From: Clostridia bacterium
Lineage (GTDB): Bacteria; Bacillota; Clostridia; Acetivibrionales; JAFADI01
DNA length: 49,146 nt
Assembly: GCA_026417615.1 (NCBI GenBank)
Contig: JAOACY010000114.1
Coordinates: 1-49,146, forward strand
Direction: 5' to 3'
The translations under genes were made by a program, and so were the position numbers. Shown in pieces: positions 16,651 to 24,874 of this stretch; the stretch's first letter is position 1, and each line of letters opens with the position of its first letter. The notes under the pieces are model-generated. The model did not search any database. It was given only the letters and a program-made list of their open reading frames with translations, and was not told the DNA's origin.

Positions 16651-18381
16651 TTACTTCTCTCCTGCAACGGCATCAATCAGAGGCTTGTTCTGGAGGTAGA
16701 ATACCCCGAAGGATTTGGCAATGTCCTCTTCTACCTTCTTCAAATCTCTGTCCGTTATAGAATTAAGGTGAATCCTGTTTTCATTTTTCACTTCAGGAAG
16801 CTTAAATTCTATGTCAAATTTATCCTCAGCCTTTATGTCCAGCTTTATGGAGGTGTTTTTCAAATCAAGGGTTGGCAGCTCAAAGTTCAAATCCATATTA
16901 ATATTGCGGTTTAGTGTCTTTTGTTTGTTGTTCTTCCAGCTTTCCCATTTTACGTCGCCGAAAAACCTGTCTACAACCTTTGGGTCTTGTGCCCAAAATC
17001 CGATTTCATACCTTGTTGAACCAATTTTTTTGAGAGTTGCAGCATCAGTTCTGCTGTCTACATAAAAATTAGCACTTATTGCAAATTCATCTTTATCATT
17101 CCTTTTCCTGGCGTGGCTCACATTGATAGAGCCATTTCTGCCTCCTGACTTCTCCGTTTCAGTTATGTCGGTGTTAACGCTCCATCCCAGGAAAAGCTTA
17201 TCCTTGCCCTGCTCCTTAAGTGTGACTCCCAAATCCAGTCCGCCCTTGCTGAAAATATCTGAATTTTCATCCTTAAGGCCGGTTTTAATATCCAGAAGAA
17301 TATTCCTCCCGCCTTTTTCAGCCATAATAACACTTATTTTGCGTTCAACAATGTTCCCTGTATTGTCAACAAGCATTGTCATAGTGAGACCTTCAGGAAA
17401 ATCCATGCGCTCAATAAATTGAACAAGCTCTTTTGAGAGCCCTACTTGAGTATTCTTTATGTTGAGGTTGCTTATGTAGCTCTTTAAAACATCATTCAGG
17501 CTCAACACACCTGAATTTTCAAGAAACTCAACCAGCTGAAACACACCGGCATCATCAAGCATGCTTGCCAGGATGATATAGTTCCCAAAAGTAAGCTTAA
17601 TCAGTTTATCATCTGCGCTTACATCCTCAGCCAGCTCTTGAAAAAGTATTTTGGTTTCTTGCGCGTCCATGGTCACGGATAATTCTCTGCATCTTTTTTC
17701 CTTGCTGTTTATTATGCGGTTTTCTTGCTTGCCGTATTTAACATCCTCATCTTTTATAAGGCTTGATATCAGACTGCCATACTTGTCAACGGCACCGTCG
17801 AACTCCTCCTCACTGAAATTCAAATCCCTTGCAATATCGGACATGCGGAATATTCGTTTCGGAGCCACAGGTATTTTGAATCTTTTGTAAACCTCATCTA
17901 TTCTGTCTGTATCAACGATAAAGTACTTCTCAGCAAGCAGAACAGGTATATTAAGCCCCAGCTGCCTGTTCGCCGTAAAAATATTCACATCAAGCATGGG
18001 AGACCTTTCCAGCAAATAGGATGCCTTTGTCAGGCTTTCCTTGGCCTTCGGATCATGTGCTGAATCTATTATCAATTTGCTCTTGCTCAAAATGTCAATT
18101 ATGCCCCTGGCATTAGAAATACCAAAAGGGTTCTCGCTCTCCGATTTTATGGAAGAAGTAAGCTCAAGCCTTGTTTTGCTGCGGCTGTTCAAATAAGGCT
18201 CATAATATGTATAAAACTCCTTATAGCCTTGCTTTATCCTCTTGGAATATTTTTCAAAGTTTTTTGCTTCAGCCTTCAGGTAAAACTGCTTCGGAGTCTG
18301 GCCGCCCCTTGAAAATAATATAAATGCCGCTGCCCCCGCAATCAATAAGGCTGCTGCAATAATCCACTTGTTTTTAAGCAT
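16651..18381 (-). CDS. Membrane-anchored extracytoplasmic protein of the exporter operon, function unknown
   Basis: The 576-residue protein has one N-terminal membrane helix (about 7-25) and a large outside domain rich in charged residues and beta strand. It lacks a lipobox and enzyme motifs. The early FYTYYEPYLNSRSKTRLEL and the repeated lysine/aspartate-rich strands resemble DUF6583-type proteins of Firmicutes, but I am not certain of that family name. Its place between the ATPase and two permeases, with gaps of 16 and 9 bases, argues for a dedicated part of the exporter, such as an extracytoplasmic chaperone, substrate receptor or adaptor. Start ATG with AAGGGG. Confidence 0.6.
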   Translation of the reverse strand: MLKNKWIIAAALLIAGAAAFILFSRGGQTPKQFYLKAEAKNFEKYSKRIKQGYKEFYTYYEPYLNSRSKTRLELTSSIKSESENPFGISNARGIIDILSKSKLIIDSAHDPKAKESLTKASYLLERSPMLDVNIFTANRQLGLNIPVLLAEKYFIVDTDRIDEVYKRFKIPVAPKRIFRMSDIARDLNFSEEEFDGAVDKYGSLISSLIKDEDVKYGKQENRIINSKEKRCRELSVTMDAQETKILFQELAEDVSADDKLIKLTFGNYIILASMLDDAGVFQLVEFLENSGVLSLNDVLKSYISNLNIKNTQVGLSKELVQFIERMDFPEGLTMTMLVDNTGNIVERKISVIMAEKGGRNILLDIKTGLKDENSDIFSKGGLDLGVTLKEQGKDKLFLGWSVNTDITETEKSGGRNGSINVSHARKRNDKDEFAISANFYVDSRTDAATLKKIGSTRYEIGFWAQDPKVVDRFFGDVKWESWKNNKQKTLNRNINMDLNFELPTLDLKNTSIKLDIKAEDKFDIEFKLPEVKNENRIHLNSITDRDLKKVEEDIAKSFGVFYLQNKPLIDAVAGEK

Positions 18382-18397
18382 TTCACTTTCACCCCTT

Positions 18398-19129
18398 TCA
18401 AGCCTCCATGATGGAAAGCATTATATCCTCTATCTTCTCTTTACCATACATACTCTTTAATTCATTGACCGTACCGATGGATTTTATAACACCCTTGTCT
18501 ATAATGGCAAGCCTGTCACACAAGGCTTCCATCTCATCAGTATAATGACTTGTAAAAACAACAGTTTTACCATTGCTTTTGAAATTCTTTACAGCTTCCA
18601 GTATATATTTTCTGGATTGAATATCGACACCCACTGTCGGTTCGTCCATTACCAGAATTTCCGGATGGTGCAAAATTGCGACAGCTATGTTCAGCCTTCT
18701 TTTCATGCCGCCCGAATAGTTCTCTACCTTGTCTTTCGCTCTGTCCCCAAGCCTAACTATATCCAGGGCCTCCTCAATTCTTTGTGTCTTCAGTTTCCCT
18801 CCCAAGCCATATATGCCAGCCCAGAACCTCAGGTTATCAAGCCCTGAAAGTGTGGGATACAAAGCTATATCCTGAGGAACATATCCTATGAGCTTTTTGA
18901 TTCTGTCCGGCTGTTTTGCCGCACTATATCCACTAATATATATGTCACCTGAGGTTGGTTTTGAAAGGGTTGTAAGTATTGAAATGAAAGTGGACTTTCC
19001 GGCTCCATTAGGACCCACCAGTCCGAATATTTCTCCTTTTTCTATGCAGAAGCTGAGATCCTTCAATGCTTGAAGGCGTCCAAAGCTTTTTCCCAGCTCC
19101 CTCACTTCTATGATTGCCTCTTTATGCAT
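18398..19129 (-). CDS. ABC exporter ATP-binding protein (CcmA type)
   Basis: The 243-residue nucleotide-binding subunit has Walker A GPNGAGKST, Q-loop GYVPQDIALYPTLSG, signature YSGGMKRRL, Walker B ILVMDEPTVGVD and switch histidine VVFTSHYTDEME. It is first in a five-gene operon (19129 to 13572) with an anchored outer protein, two ABC-2 permeases and a small membrane protein. GGGGG lies four bases ahead of ATG. A possible extended -10 (TGATAGAAT) about 55 bases upstream has no clear -35. Confidence 0.93.
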   Translation of the reverse strand: MHKEAIIEVRELGKSFGRLQALKDLSFCIEKGEIFGLVGPNGAGKSTFISILTTLSKPTSGDIYISGYSAAKQPDRIKKLIGYVPQDIALYPTLSGLDNLRFWAGIYGLGGKLKTQRIEEALDIVRLGDRAKDKVENYSGGMKRRLNIAVAILHHPEILVMDEPTVGVDIQSRKYILEAVKNFKSNGKTVVFTSHYTDEMEALCDRLAIIDKGVIKSIGTVNELKSMYGKEKIEDIMLSIMEA

Positions 19130-19223
19130 ACTTCCCCCACAAAACCATGTCAGTTAATCATGTACCTTTAATATTCTATCACAGCAGGTGGTATTATTCC
19201 ATACTTCCATAAACCTGATTCCA

Positions 19224-19278
19224 CTTCAAAAACCCCTTTTGGGAAACTTCTATGAAATCACCGGTTTAATATAGAAAC
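19224..19278 (-). repeat. Copy of the dispersed intergenic repeat
   Basis: On the minus strand, GGTGATTTCATAGAAGTTTC followed by CAAAAGGGGTTTTT matches the core of the repeats at 11423, 19748 and 34629. It sits in the promoter region of the exporter operon. Confidence 0.55.
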
Positions 19279-19292
19279 AAATCTTTATAACG

Positions 19293-19315
19293 CAAAAAGG
19301 CGCTTAACTGCGCCT
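19293..19315 (-). terminator. Terminator after the 118-residue protein gene
   Basis: On the minus strand AGGCGC-AGTTAA-GCGCCT is followed by TTTTG. It lies about 30 bases past the stop at 19345. Confidence 0.8.
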
Positions 19316-19344
19316 CTCATAAATATATGATGCATATTTGAAAA

Positions 19345-19701
19345 TTATACGAGCCTTGATATCATAAACAATAGCAAAGCAACACTTCCAACCAGTGCGA
19401 CATTTATTATGGCATTAATCAGAAACCTGTTGCCCGGCACCTTTGAAGCCACATTCACACCCATTGATTTTGCTGCCTGCAAATTATATTCCTTTAAACA
19501 GTTATTTATAATCATTTGTGCTTCTTTCATAAGGAAGCTTTTATCGTTGCTGACCCTTTTAGATAAATTGTTGTTTGAGAGAGAATTTGTGCCCCCCGGC
19601 TTTTGAGGGTTCTCGCTTTTCAACACAAGAATAGCCTCTTCAATGATGTTTGAAGGGATATCCTTAATTACAATTATCTTTTTGGTCATTCCATCGGGCA
19701 T
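19345..19701 (-). CDS. Small tail-anchored protein, function unknown
   Basis: The 118-residue protein has a soluble N-terminal part and one hydrophobic helix at the C-terminus (about 93-116), as in tail-anchored membrane proteins. The first 30 residues (KKIIVIKDIPSNIIEEAILVL) could form a small alpha/beta unit. The middle is asparagine- and serine-rich. I recognise no family. GGAGG lies six bases ahead of the ATG at 19701, which supports a real gene. It follows spoIIE in the same direction, but a repeat copy lies between them, and it has its own terminator. Confidence 0.65.
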   Translation of the reverse strand: MPDGMTKKIIVIKDIPSNIIEEAILVLKSENPQKPGGTNSLSNNNLSKRVSNDKSFLMKEAQMIINNCLKEYNLQAAKSMGVNVASKVPGNRFLINAIINVALVGSVALLLFMISRLV

Positions 19702-19747
19702 ATAAAACCTCCAACTGCTTTATATCGGTAGTTTGTGAAAACACTGC

Positions 19748-19828
19748 GAGATTTATGCATATTTCTGCCGCAATAAACCATTTTGTGAAACTTCAATGAA
19801 ATCACTAGCCACTTGTCTTGCAATTTCT
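19748..19828 (-). repeat. Copy of the dispersed intergenic repeat
   Basis: On the minus strand, GAAATTGCAAGACAAGT, GGCTAGTGATTTCATTGAAG and AAAATGGTTTATTGC match the copies at 11423 and 34629. The adjoining ATGCATAAATCTC matches the copy at 2943. It fills the gap between spoIIE and the 118-residue protein gene. Confidence 0.65.
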
Positions 19829-19833
19829 GGCAA

Positions 19834-22239
19834 TTATCCAGCCCTTTTCCACGCTTTCGCCACCAGCACCGTCATATCGTCAAACGGTACTCCGTCCGTA
19901 TGCGAACAGGCTTCACTTAAAATCATGTCAGCTATCTCCTGGGGATTTGTGCTTTTTATGTCCTCTATAAATTTCTGAAGCACCTTTACTCCACTCTCCC
20001 CATTTTTATCAAAGGAATCCACTATTCCATCTGTCATCATAATTATAAAATCACCGCTGTTGACATTCTTATCTGCAAATTGCACTTCAACATTGCTAAG
20101 TATACCCGCCGGAAGCGACACGGACCGGATCGTCTCGACACTGCCGCTTCTTTTAATAAACGTCGGAGCTGCACCAATCTTAACAAATTCCACCTTTCCC
20201 TCATACAGGTCTACCAAAGACAAGTCGATTGTTGCAAAGGATTCTTCGTCTGATTTTAAGACAAGTATTGAATTTATGAGATTTATTGTGGTATCTTTGT
20301 CAAAGCCCGCCTCCATAAACTGCTCCAGAAGGCTTACAGTTGCCCTGCTTTGAAGGGCTGCCTTAGGGCCTGAACCCATACCGTCGCTTATGGCAATTAT
20401 GAATTTGCCCTCGCCCGTATTCATGAAGGTGTAATTGTCGCCGGACACAGTACTGTTTTGTTTTGCCGCACGCGCAATTCCGGTTGTAACCTTGAAGGTT
20501 TCCTCCTCTATAAGCCTTAAGCTGCAGCTAGAATTTGAAGGCTTGTTATGGCATTCTGAGCTTTCTTTTACCATCTTTCTGCCGGCAATCTGAGAAACAA
20601 TGCCTTCGATAATGCCGATACAGCTTCTTTTGCCTCCGCAGCCTTTATGGAACACATTTATTTCATATTTTCCCCACTTGTTTTCAACTGCTATTGCTTC
20701 GCTTGCCTTTACACCTTTTTTATTAAGCTCAAGAACTATTCTTTCCTCCAGCTCGTTTTTAAAACGGACATTTGCATCAATCTCCTGCGCCAGATTTGAA
20801 ATGATCCGTGACAAACCCTCAAGCTGCTGGGATACCAAACCCCTGCTTTCACTTAACTTGCTTTTCCATACCATGTCCACCTTGAACAGCTCATAAATCG
20901 AATTAACACACTCAACAAATTCATTGATCCTTTCACATCTTCCGAGAAAATACTCCGGTATATCATTGACCGTTATCCTTCCCTTGCCGTCGAGCTGCTC
21001 AACAATCTTAAACATAACCTGATATGTGTTATAGAAATTCCTGTCCCAGCAATGCAGGCATACGCTGCAATCCTTGCACACCCTGTCTGCTACCCTGTCA
21101 AAAAGTCCGGAAATATCCTGTTTATTTGTTACAACCTTCGTCTGAGAAATCTCATTGAAGGTTCCGGCAAGCTCTTTGAAGGCTCTGGAAAATTTATTAA
21201 GCCTTTCAATAGTCATTTCCTTTATTCGAGTACTATAGACCGACTTGTCCAATACCTCATCAGTGTTGATATCAAATTGCCCTGCCACAAGCTGTATAAA
21301 TTTGCCGGGTATCAGCATGAACAAAATCACGGCGGCTGTTATCTCTTTAAGATGTATAAGGACTTCTACTGAACCATTCATATACAATGTAAGAATTGCA
21401 TTCCCCATAACAAAACCAAGGCTTACCCCTATTTTCCCCAGTTTTTTCAGAATGCCGCACAGCAGACCGCAAAATGCATAAGTTCCGATAATCAAAGGAG
21501 TAGCTCCGCCGGAGACTGAAGCTATTATGCCAACTGAAACACCTATGGCCGCCCCCACTCCCGGTCCACACTTTAATGTAAATATCAGCAGCACCAGTAT
21601 ACTCAGGATATTCCTCACAGAGAAAGTAAAAAACTGAATATCCCCCAGGCCGGTCAGTACTAGAGCGCCTAAAACAGTCATGCTTATAACTTCCTCGTTA
21701 GTAAAAACTCTGATACGCCTGCTGTCAGTAATTATTGCAGCTGCGGTTTTTATAATAAAAGTTAGCGCAAAAACAATAAATGCCTCAAACAGAGCCTTTA
21801 TAAAATCATACACCAGAAACCCCTGAAGACCTACCATAACCATATGTGGCACCAGTATGCTCACAAACCCGATAACAGCATATCTGAAATCGTTTTTGGA
21901 CTTTTTGCTTCTGAAAAGAATATTTATTGCGTTAAACAAAATGACTGCCGCCGCATAAATATATAGCTGCTCCCTTGCTCCTGCAGTAAGCATGCCCGCT
22001 GCTGTAACCAATGCTATAAGTAATCTGTTGGTTTCAAAGACAATACTTGCTGCATAGTAAGCAACACCTGCCGGCATCATTCCTCCCAGGAAGGACACTC
22101 TTCCAAGGAGAAATGCCAGCGAAATTGCAATAAGGCTGTTCTTTGAAAGCTTTAATCCCAGAATGCTTTTTTCTTGGGGCTTGCTATGGCTCCTTACAGA
22201 ATCTCCTGCTCTTTTATAAGGCATTAATTCTGTCTTCAT
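19834..22239 (-). CDS. spoIIE: Stage II sporulation protein E, PP2C-type phosphatase
   Basis: SpoIIE is the membrane serine phosphatase that dephosphorylates SpoIIAA to activate sigma-F in the forespore; it also localises to the asymmetric septum. The 801-residue protein has about ten N-terminal membrane helices (to about residue 315), a middle domain with a cysteine cluster CKDC-x2-CLHC near 388-398, and a C-terminal PP2C domain (about 590-795) with the metal-binding ISDGMGSG, SLVDLYEG and MMTDGIVDSF. The frame extends to 22326, but ATG at 22239 has GGAGGT seven bases ahead. A Spo0A-type promoter lies upstream. Nearby tRNA-Met/Glu, tilS, hpt and ftsH echo the B. subtilis order. Confidence 0.96.
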   Translation of the reverse strand: MKTELMPYKRAGDSVRSHSKPQEKSILGLKLSKNSLIAISLAFLLGRVSFLGGMMPAGVAYYAASIVFETNRLLIALVTAAGMLTAGAREQLYIYAAAVILFNAINILFRSKKSKNDFRYAVIGFVSILVPHMVMVGLQGFLVYDFIKALFEAFIVFALTFIIKTAAAIITDSRRIRVFTNEEVISMTVLGALVLTGLGDIQFFTFSVRNILSILVLLIFTLKCGPGVGAAIGVSVGIIASVSGGATPLIIGTYAFCGLLCGILKKLGKIGVSLGFVMGNAILTLYMNGSVEVLIHLKEITAAVILFMLIPGKFIQLVAGQFDINTDEVLDKSVYSTRIKEMTIERLNKFSRAFKELAGTFNEISQTKVVTNKQDISGLFDRVADRVCKDCSVCLHCWDRNFYNTYQVMFKIVEQLDGKGRITVNDIPEYFLGRCERINEFVECVNSIYELFKVDMVWKSKLSESRGLVSQQLEGLSRIISNLAQEIDANVRFKNELEERIVLELNKKGVKASEAIAVENKWGKYEINVFHKGCGGKRSCIGIIEGIVSQIAGRKMVKESSECHNKPSNSSCSLRLIEEETFKVTTGIARAAKQNSTVSGDNYTFMNTGEGKFIIAISDGMGSGPKAALQSRATVSLLEQFMEAGFDKDTTINLINSILVLKSDEESFATIDLSLVDLYEGKVEFVKIGAAPTFIKRSGSVETIRSVSLPAGILSNVEVQFADKNVNSGDFIIMMTDGIVDSFDKNGESGVKVLQKFIEDIKSTNPQEIADMILSEACSHTDGVPFDDMTVLVAKAWKRAG

Positions 22240-22293
22240 CTTTTGTACCTCCGCATCACCAGTCCACCCGAAGCTCAATATTGGGTATAAATG

Positions 22294-22326
22294 ATTATAT
22301 TTGAAGGTTGTTGAAAAGTTTGTCAT
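22294..22326 (-). promoter_or_regulatory. Spo0A-dependent promoter of spoIIE with 0A box
   Basis: Minus strand: ATGACA (22326-22321), 21-base spacer, TATAAT (22299-22294). The over-long 21-base spacing is known for the sigma-A/Spo0A promoters of spoIIE and spoIIG in Bacillus. GTTGTTGAAAA at 22307-22317 (plus strand) matches the 0A box TTTGTCGAAAA at 9 of 11 positions. A second weaker match overlaps the -35. Confidence 0.6.
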
Positions 22327-22416
22327 TTCCCGATGTGATATCCATGAATTTTTAGACAGTAATCCGCAAAAGCCTGCTTTGATTGCGGTTTTGTGTCAAC
22401 AATGCTAACATAGGGG

Positions 22417-22450
22417 AAGAAAAAAAGAACCATACCTCTTTGGTATGATT
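22417..22450 (-). terminator. Terminator of the tRNA cluster
   Basis: On the minus strand AATCATACC-AAAGA-GGTATGGTT is followed by CTTTTTTTC, five bases beyond the CCA of tRNA-Val. Confidence 0.9.
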
Positions 22451-22454
22451 CCTT

Positions 22455-22530
22455 TGGTGGGCACTGTAGGGATCGAACCTACGACCCCCTGCTTGTAAGG
22501 CAGGTGCTCTCCCAGCTGAGAAAAGCGCCC
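22455..22530 (-). tRNA. tRNA-Val (anticodon TAC) with an altered D-arm
   Basis: Acceptor GGGCGCT pairs with AGTGCCC, the anticodon stem CCTGC with GCAGG around CTTACAA (anticodon TAC), the T-arm is regular, and CCA is encoded. Positions 8-13 read TTTCTC where related tRNAs have TAGCTC. So A9 and G10 are both T, and the 10-25 pair becomes T-C. Everything else is normal, so it may still work, perhaps less stably. Confidence 0.88.
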
Positions 22531-22533
22531 TTG

Positions 22534-22608
22534 TGGTGACCCATAGGGGACTCGAACCCCTGTTACCGCCGTGAAAGGGCGGTGTCTTAACCGCTTGACC
22601 AATGGGCC
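22534..22608 (-). tRNA. tRNA-Glu (anticodon TTC)
   Basis: Acceptor GGCCCAT pairs with ATGGGTC (one G-T), the D-stem GTC with GAC, the anticodon stem CCGCC with GGCGG around CTTTCAC (anticodon TTC). The T-arm is AGGGGTTCGAGTCCCCT and CCA is encoded. It is three bases upstream of tRNA-Val in the same transcript. Confidence 0.95.
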
Positions 22609-22614
22609 ATAACT

Positions 22615-22649
22615 TCAGATGTCAGAAATCAGAAATCAGAGATCAGATG
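22615..22649. repeat. Five tandem heptamers between tRNA genes
   Basis: The 35 bases consist of TCAGATG, TCAGAAA, TCAGAAA, TCAGAGA and TCAGATG in a row. Further along the same spacer, CTGATTTCTATTCTCTG (about 22682-22698) is partly complementary to them, so the spacer RNA between tRNA-Met and tRNA-Glu could fold into a hairpin. Confidence 0.8.
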
Positions 22650-22704
22650 CAAATCTTTTAAACCTTGCTTTATTCTGTTCCCTGATTTCTATTCTCTGCT
22701 TATT

Positions 22705-22781
22705 TGGTAGCGGCGGTCGGATTTGAACCAACGACACTGCGGGTATGAACCGCATGCTCTGGCCAACTGAGCTACGCCGCC
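22705..22781 (-). tRNA. tRNA-Met (anticodon CAT, elongator type)
   Basis: Acceptor GGCGGCG pairs with CGCCGCT in part, the D-stem is GCTC/GAGC, and the anticodon stem TGCGG pairs with CCGCA around TTCATAC (anticodon CAT). The T-arm is GTTGGTTCAAATCCGAC and CCA is encoded. The paired first acceptor position and overall sequence fit elongator tRNA-Met rather than initiator. It is first of the Met-Glu-Val cluster. Confidence 0.93.
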
Positions 22782-22816
22782 ATTTATTGCTTACGCCGTC
22801 CGTAACGCGCTTTTAT

Positions 22817-22846
22817 ATTGTAGCAGATAGTGAAATACAAAGTCAA
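22817..22846 (-). promoter_or_regulatory. Promoter of the tRNA Met-Glu-Val cluster
   Basis: Minus strand: TTGACT (22846-22841), 18-base spacer, TACAAT (22822-22817), about 35 bases ahead of tRNA-Met. Confidence 0.75.
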
Positions 22847-22870
22847 GAGGAAATTTAAACAAAAAATTCA

Positions 22871-22924
22871 GGGGACATTCCCTCCAAGTTATAAATACGC
22901 TAAACTCAGAGGATGTGTCCCCAT
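22871..22924 (+). repeat. 54-bp repeat, copy A, just after ftsH
   Basis: It begins GGGGACATTCCCTCC and ends CTCAGAGGATGTGTCCCCAT; the ends GGGGACA/TGTCCCC are inverted. Copy B, of equal length and the same orientation, is at 24772-24825 just ahead of ftsH. The two agree at about 36 of 54 positions by eye, best at both ends. Confidence 0.6.
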
Positions 22925-22927
22925 ATC

Positions 22928-24745
22928 TTACGCTCCCGCAAAAATCTCTTCGAATTCTGAGCCTTCTAATTTTTCCTTTTCTATAAGAGCCTGTGCAACC
23001 CTGTGAAGCCTGTCAATATTATCCTTCAGAGCATTGACAATTTTGTCGTAAGCTGAATCTATTATGCTCTTTACTTCCTTGTCTATCTCAGCGGCCACTT
23101 CCTCACTGTAATTCCTTGCCTGTGCAAAGTCCCGGCCAATGAATACTTCATCATTTTCATTGCCAAATATAAGGTTGCCGAGCTTTTCACTCATGCCGTA
23201 CTTAGTAATCATATTTCTTGCCACTGCGTTTGCTGTCTTCAAATCTCCTGCAGCTCCGGTGCTTATCTCACCCAGTACGATCTGTTCCGCCGCTCTTCCG
23301 CCAAGCGCAACCAGTATGCGTTCCATCAGCTGTGACTTTGTATGATATGATTTATCCTCCTCAGGCTTATATGCGGTATAACCTCCAGCCATACCGGCAG
23401 GTATGATGGATACCCTGTCAACCTTGTCGGTTGTGGACATCAGCTTTACTGCAATAGCGTGACCTGCTTCATGGTAAGCTGTCAGCTTCTTTTCCTTCTC
23501 ATTTATAACTCTGCTTTTCTTTTCCGGCCCCATTATTACCTTGAAAGTTGCTTCCTTTACGTCATCCATATGAATCTGCCGCTTATTTTTCCTGGCCGCC
23601 AGCAACGCAGCTTCGTTCAGAAGATTTTCAAGGTCTGCCCCTGTAAAGCCCGGAGTAGTTTTTGCAAGATCATCAAGCTTCACATCATCCCCAAGAGGCT
23701 TGCCTCTTGCGTGAACCTTCAGTATCTGCTCACGTCCCTTTATGTCAGGCAGACCGACAACAACACGCCTGTCAAATCTTCCCGGTCTTAACAGCGCCGG
23801 GTCAAGAATATCAGGTCTGTTAGTTGCGGCAAGTATAATGACGCCTTCATTTATGCCGAAGCCATCCATCTCAACCAATAGCTGATTGAGGGTTTGCTCA
23901 CGCTCGTCATGTCCTCCGCCAAGCCCTGCCCCTCTATGGCGACCTACCGCATCTATTTCATCGATGAATACTATGCACGGTGCATTCTTCTTTGCCTGGT
24001 CAAAAAGATCCCTGACCCTGGAAGCACCTACACCCACAAACATTTCAACAAAATCCGAACCGCTTATGCTGAAGAAAGGAACGCCCGCTTCACCTGAAAC
24101 AGCCTTTGCAAGAAGAGTTTTGCCTGTGCCCGGTGGCCCTACCAGCAAAACACCCTTTGGTATTCTTGCCCCAAGCTCTACGAATTTTTTGGGCTGCTTA
24201 AGAAATTCAACAATTTCTTTAAGCTCTTCTTTTTCTTCATCCGCTCCGGCAACGTCTTCGAAGGTTATCTTCCTCTTGTCATCCGTTGACATTTTTGCTC
24301 TGCTTTTTCCAAAGGACATAACCCTGCTTCCCCCTCCGCCTTGTGACTGCTGAAGGAAGAACACCCAGAACAGCACGAATATTACTATCAGGCCAACTGT
24401 AGGCAATATTGCAACCCACCATGGAGGCGCAGGCGGAGTCTGAAATTTAAAAGCTATCTCTCCTGTCTTGATTGAGTCATTTATCTCTGTCATAAATGAA
24501 GTCACGTCAGGAATGAAGACAACATACCTTTTTGCTTTAGGACCTTCTTTCACATCAGTCTTAAATTGAACAAAGGCTTTATTGCCTTCGAGTATTATAT
24601 TATCAACATTTTTTGCCTGAACCTGTGTCATAAGTTCAGTATATGTCTTTTCGTCAGGGTTTTCATTATTGCCGTAAACAGCCAGCAGAGCCAGAATTAT
24701 TACAAATAAAACTATATAAAAACTTATGCCCTTGAAATATTTCAA
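22928..24745 (-). CDS. ftsH: ATP-dependent zinc metalloprotease FtsH
   Basis: A membrane-bound AAA+ protease that degrades misfolded membrane and regulatory proteins as a hexamer. The 605-residue protein has two membrane helices (about 6-24 and 109-131), an AAA+ module with Walker A GPPGTGKT, Walker [11 protein letters not shown] and second-region-of-homology [20 protein letters not shown], and a peptidase domain with the zinc motif HEAGH. The start is TTG at 24745 behind AAGGAGG seven bases ahead; no upstream ATG competes. It is last in the mazG-gdpP-rplI-dnaB-tilS-hpt-ftsH series. A related 54-bp repeat lies on each side. Confidence 0.97.
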   Translation of the reverse strand: MKYFKGISFYIVLFVIILALLAVYGNNENPDEKTYTELMTQVQAKNVDNIILEGNKAFVQFKTDVKEGPKAKRYVVFIPDVTSFMTEINDSIKTGEIAFKFQTPPAPPWWVAILPTVGLIVIFVLFWVFFLQQSQGGGGSRVMSFGKSRAKMSTDDKRKITFEDVAGADEEKEELKEIVEFLKQPKKFVELGARIPKGVLLVGPPGTGKTLLAKAVSGEAGVPFFSISGSDFVEMFVGVGASRVRDLFDQAKKNAPCIVFIDEIDAVGRHRGAGLGGGHDEREQTLNQLLVEMDGFGINEGVIILAATNRPDILDPALLRPGRFDRRVVVGLPDIKGREQILKVHARGKPLGDDVKLDDLAKTTPGFTGADLENLLNEAALLAARKNKRQIHMDDVKEATFKVIMGPEKKSRVINEKEKKLTAYHEAGHAIAVKLMSTTDKVDRVSIIPAGMAGGYTAYKPEEDKSYHTKSQLMERILVALGGRAAEQIVLGEISTGAAGDLKTANAVARNMITKYGMSEKLGNLIFGNENDEVFIGRDFAQARNYSEEVAAEIDKEVKSIIDSAYDKIVNALKDNIDRLHRVAQALIEKEKLEGSEFEEIFAGA

Positions 24746-24771
24746 TAAGCTCCCTCCTTATATTTAACAAT

Positions 24772-24825
24772 GGGGAAATATCCTCCTCATAAACATGGCC
24801 CTTTACTCAGCGGGTGCGTCCCCAT
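24772..24825 (+). repeat. 54-bp repeat, copy B, just ahead of ftsH
   Basis: It begins GGGGAAATATCCTCC and ends ACTCAGCGGGTGCGTCCCCAT, alignable without gaps to copy A at 22871-22924. It lies in the hpt-ftsH gap. Confidence 0.55.
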
Positions 24826-24874
24826 TCATATACTAACATAACTGTTTTTAAAACACAACAAATCATTAGATTAG

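Noticed and set aside
22615-22649. CRISPR array
   Set aside because: The units are seven bases with no spacers.
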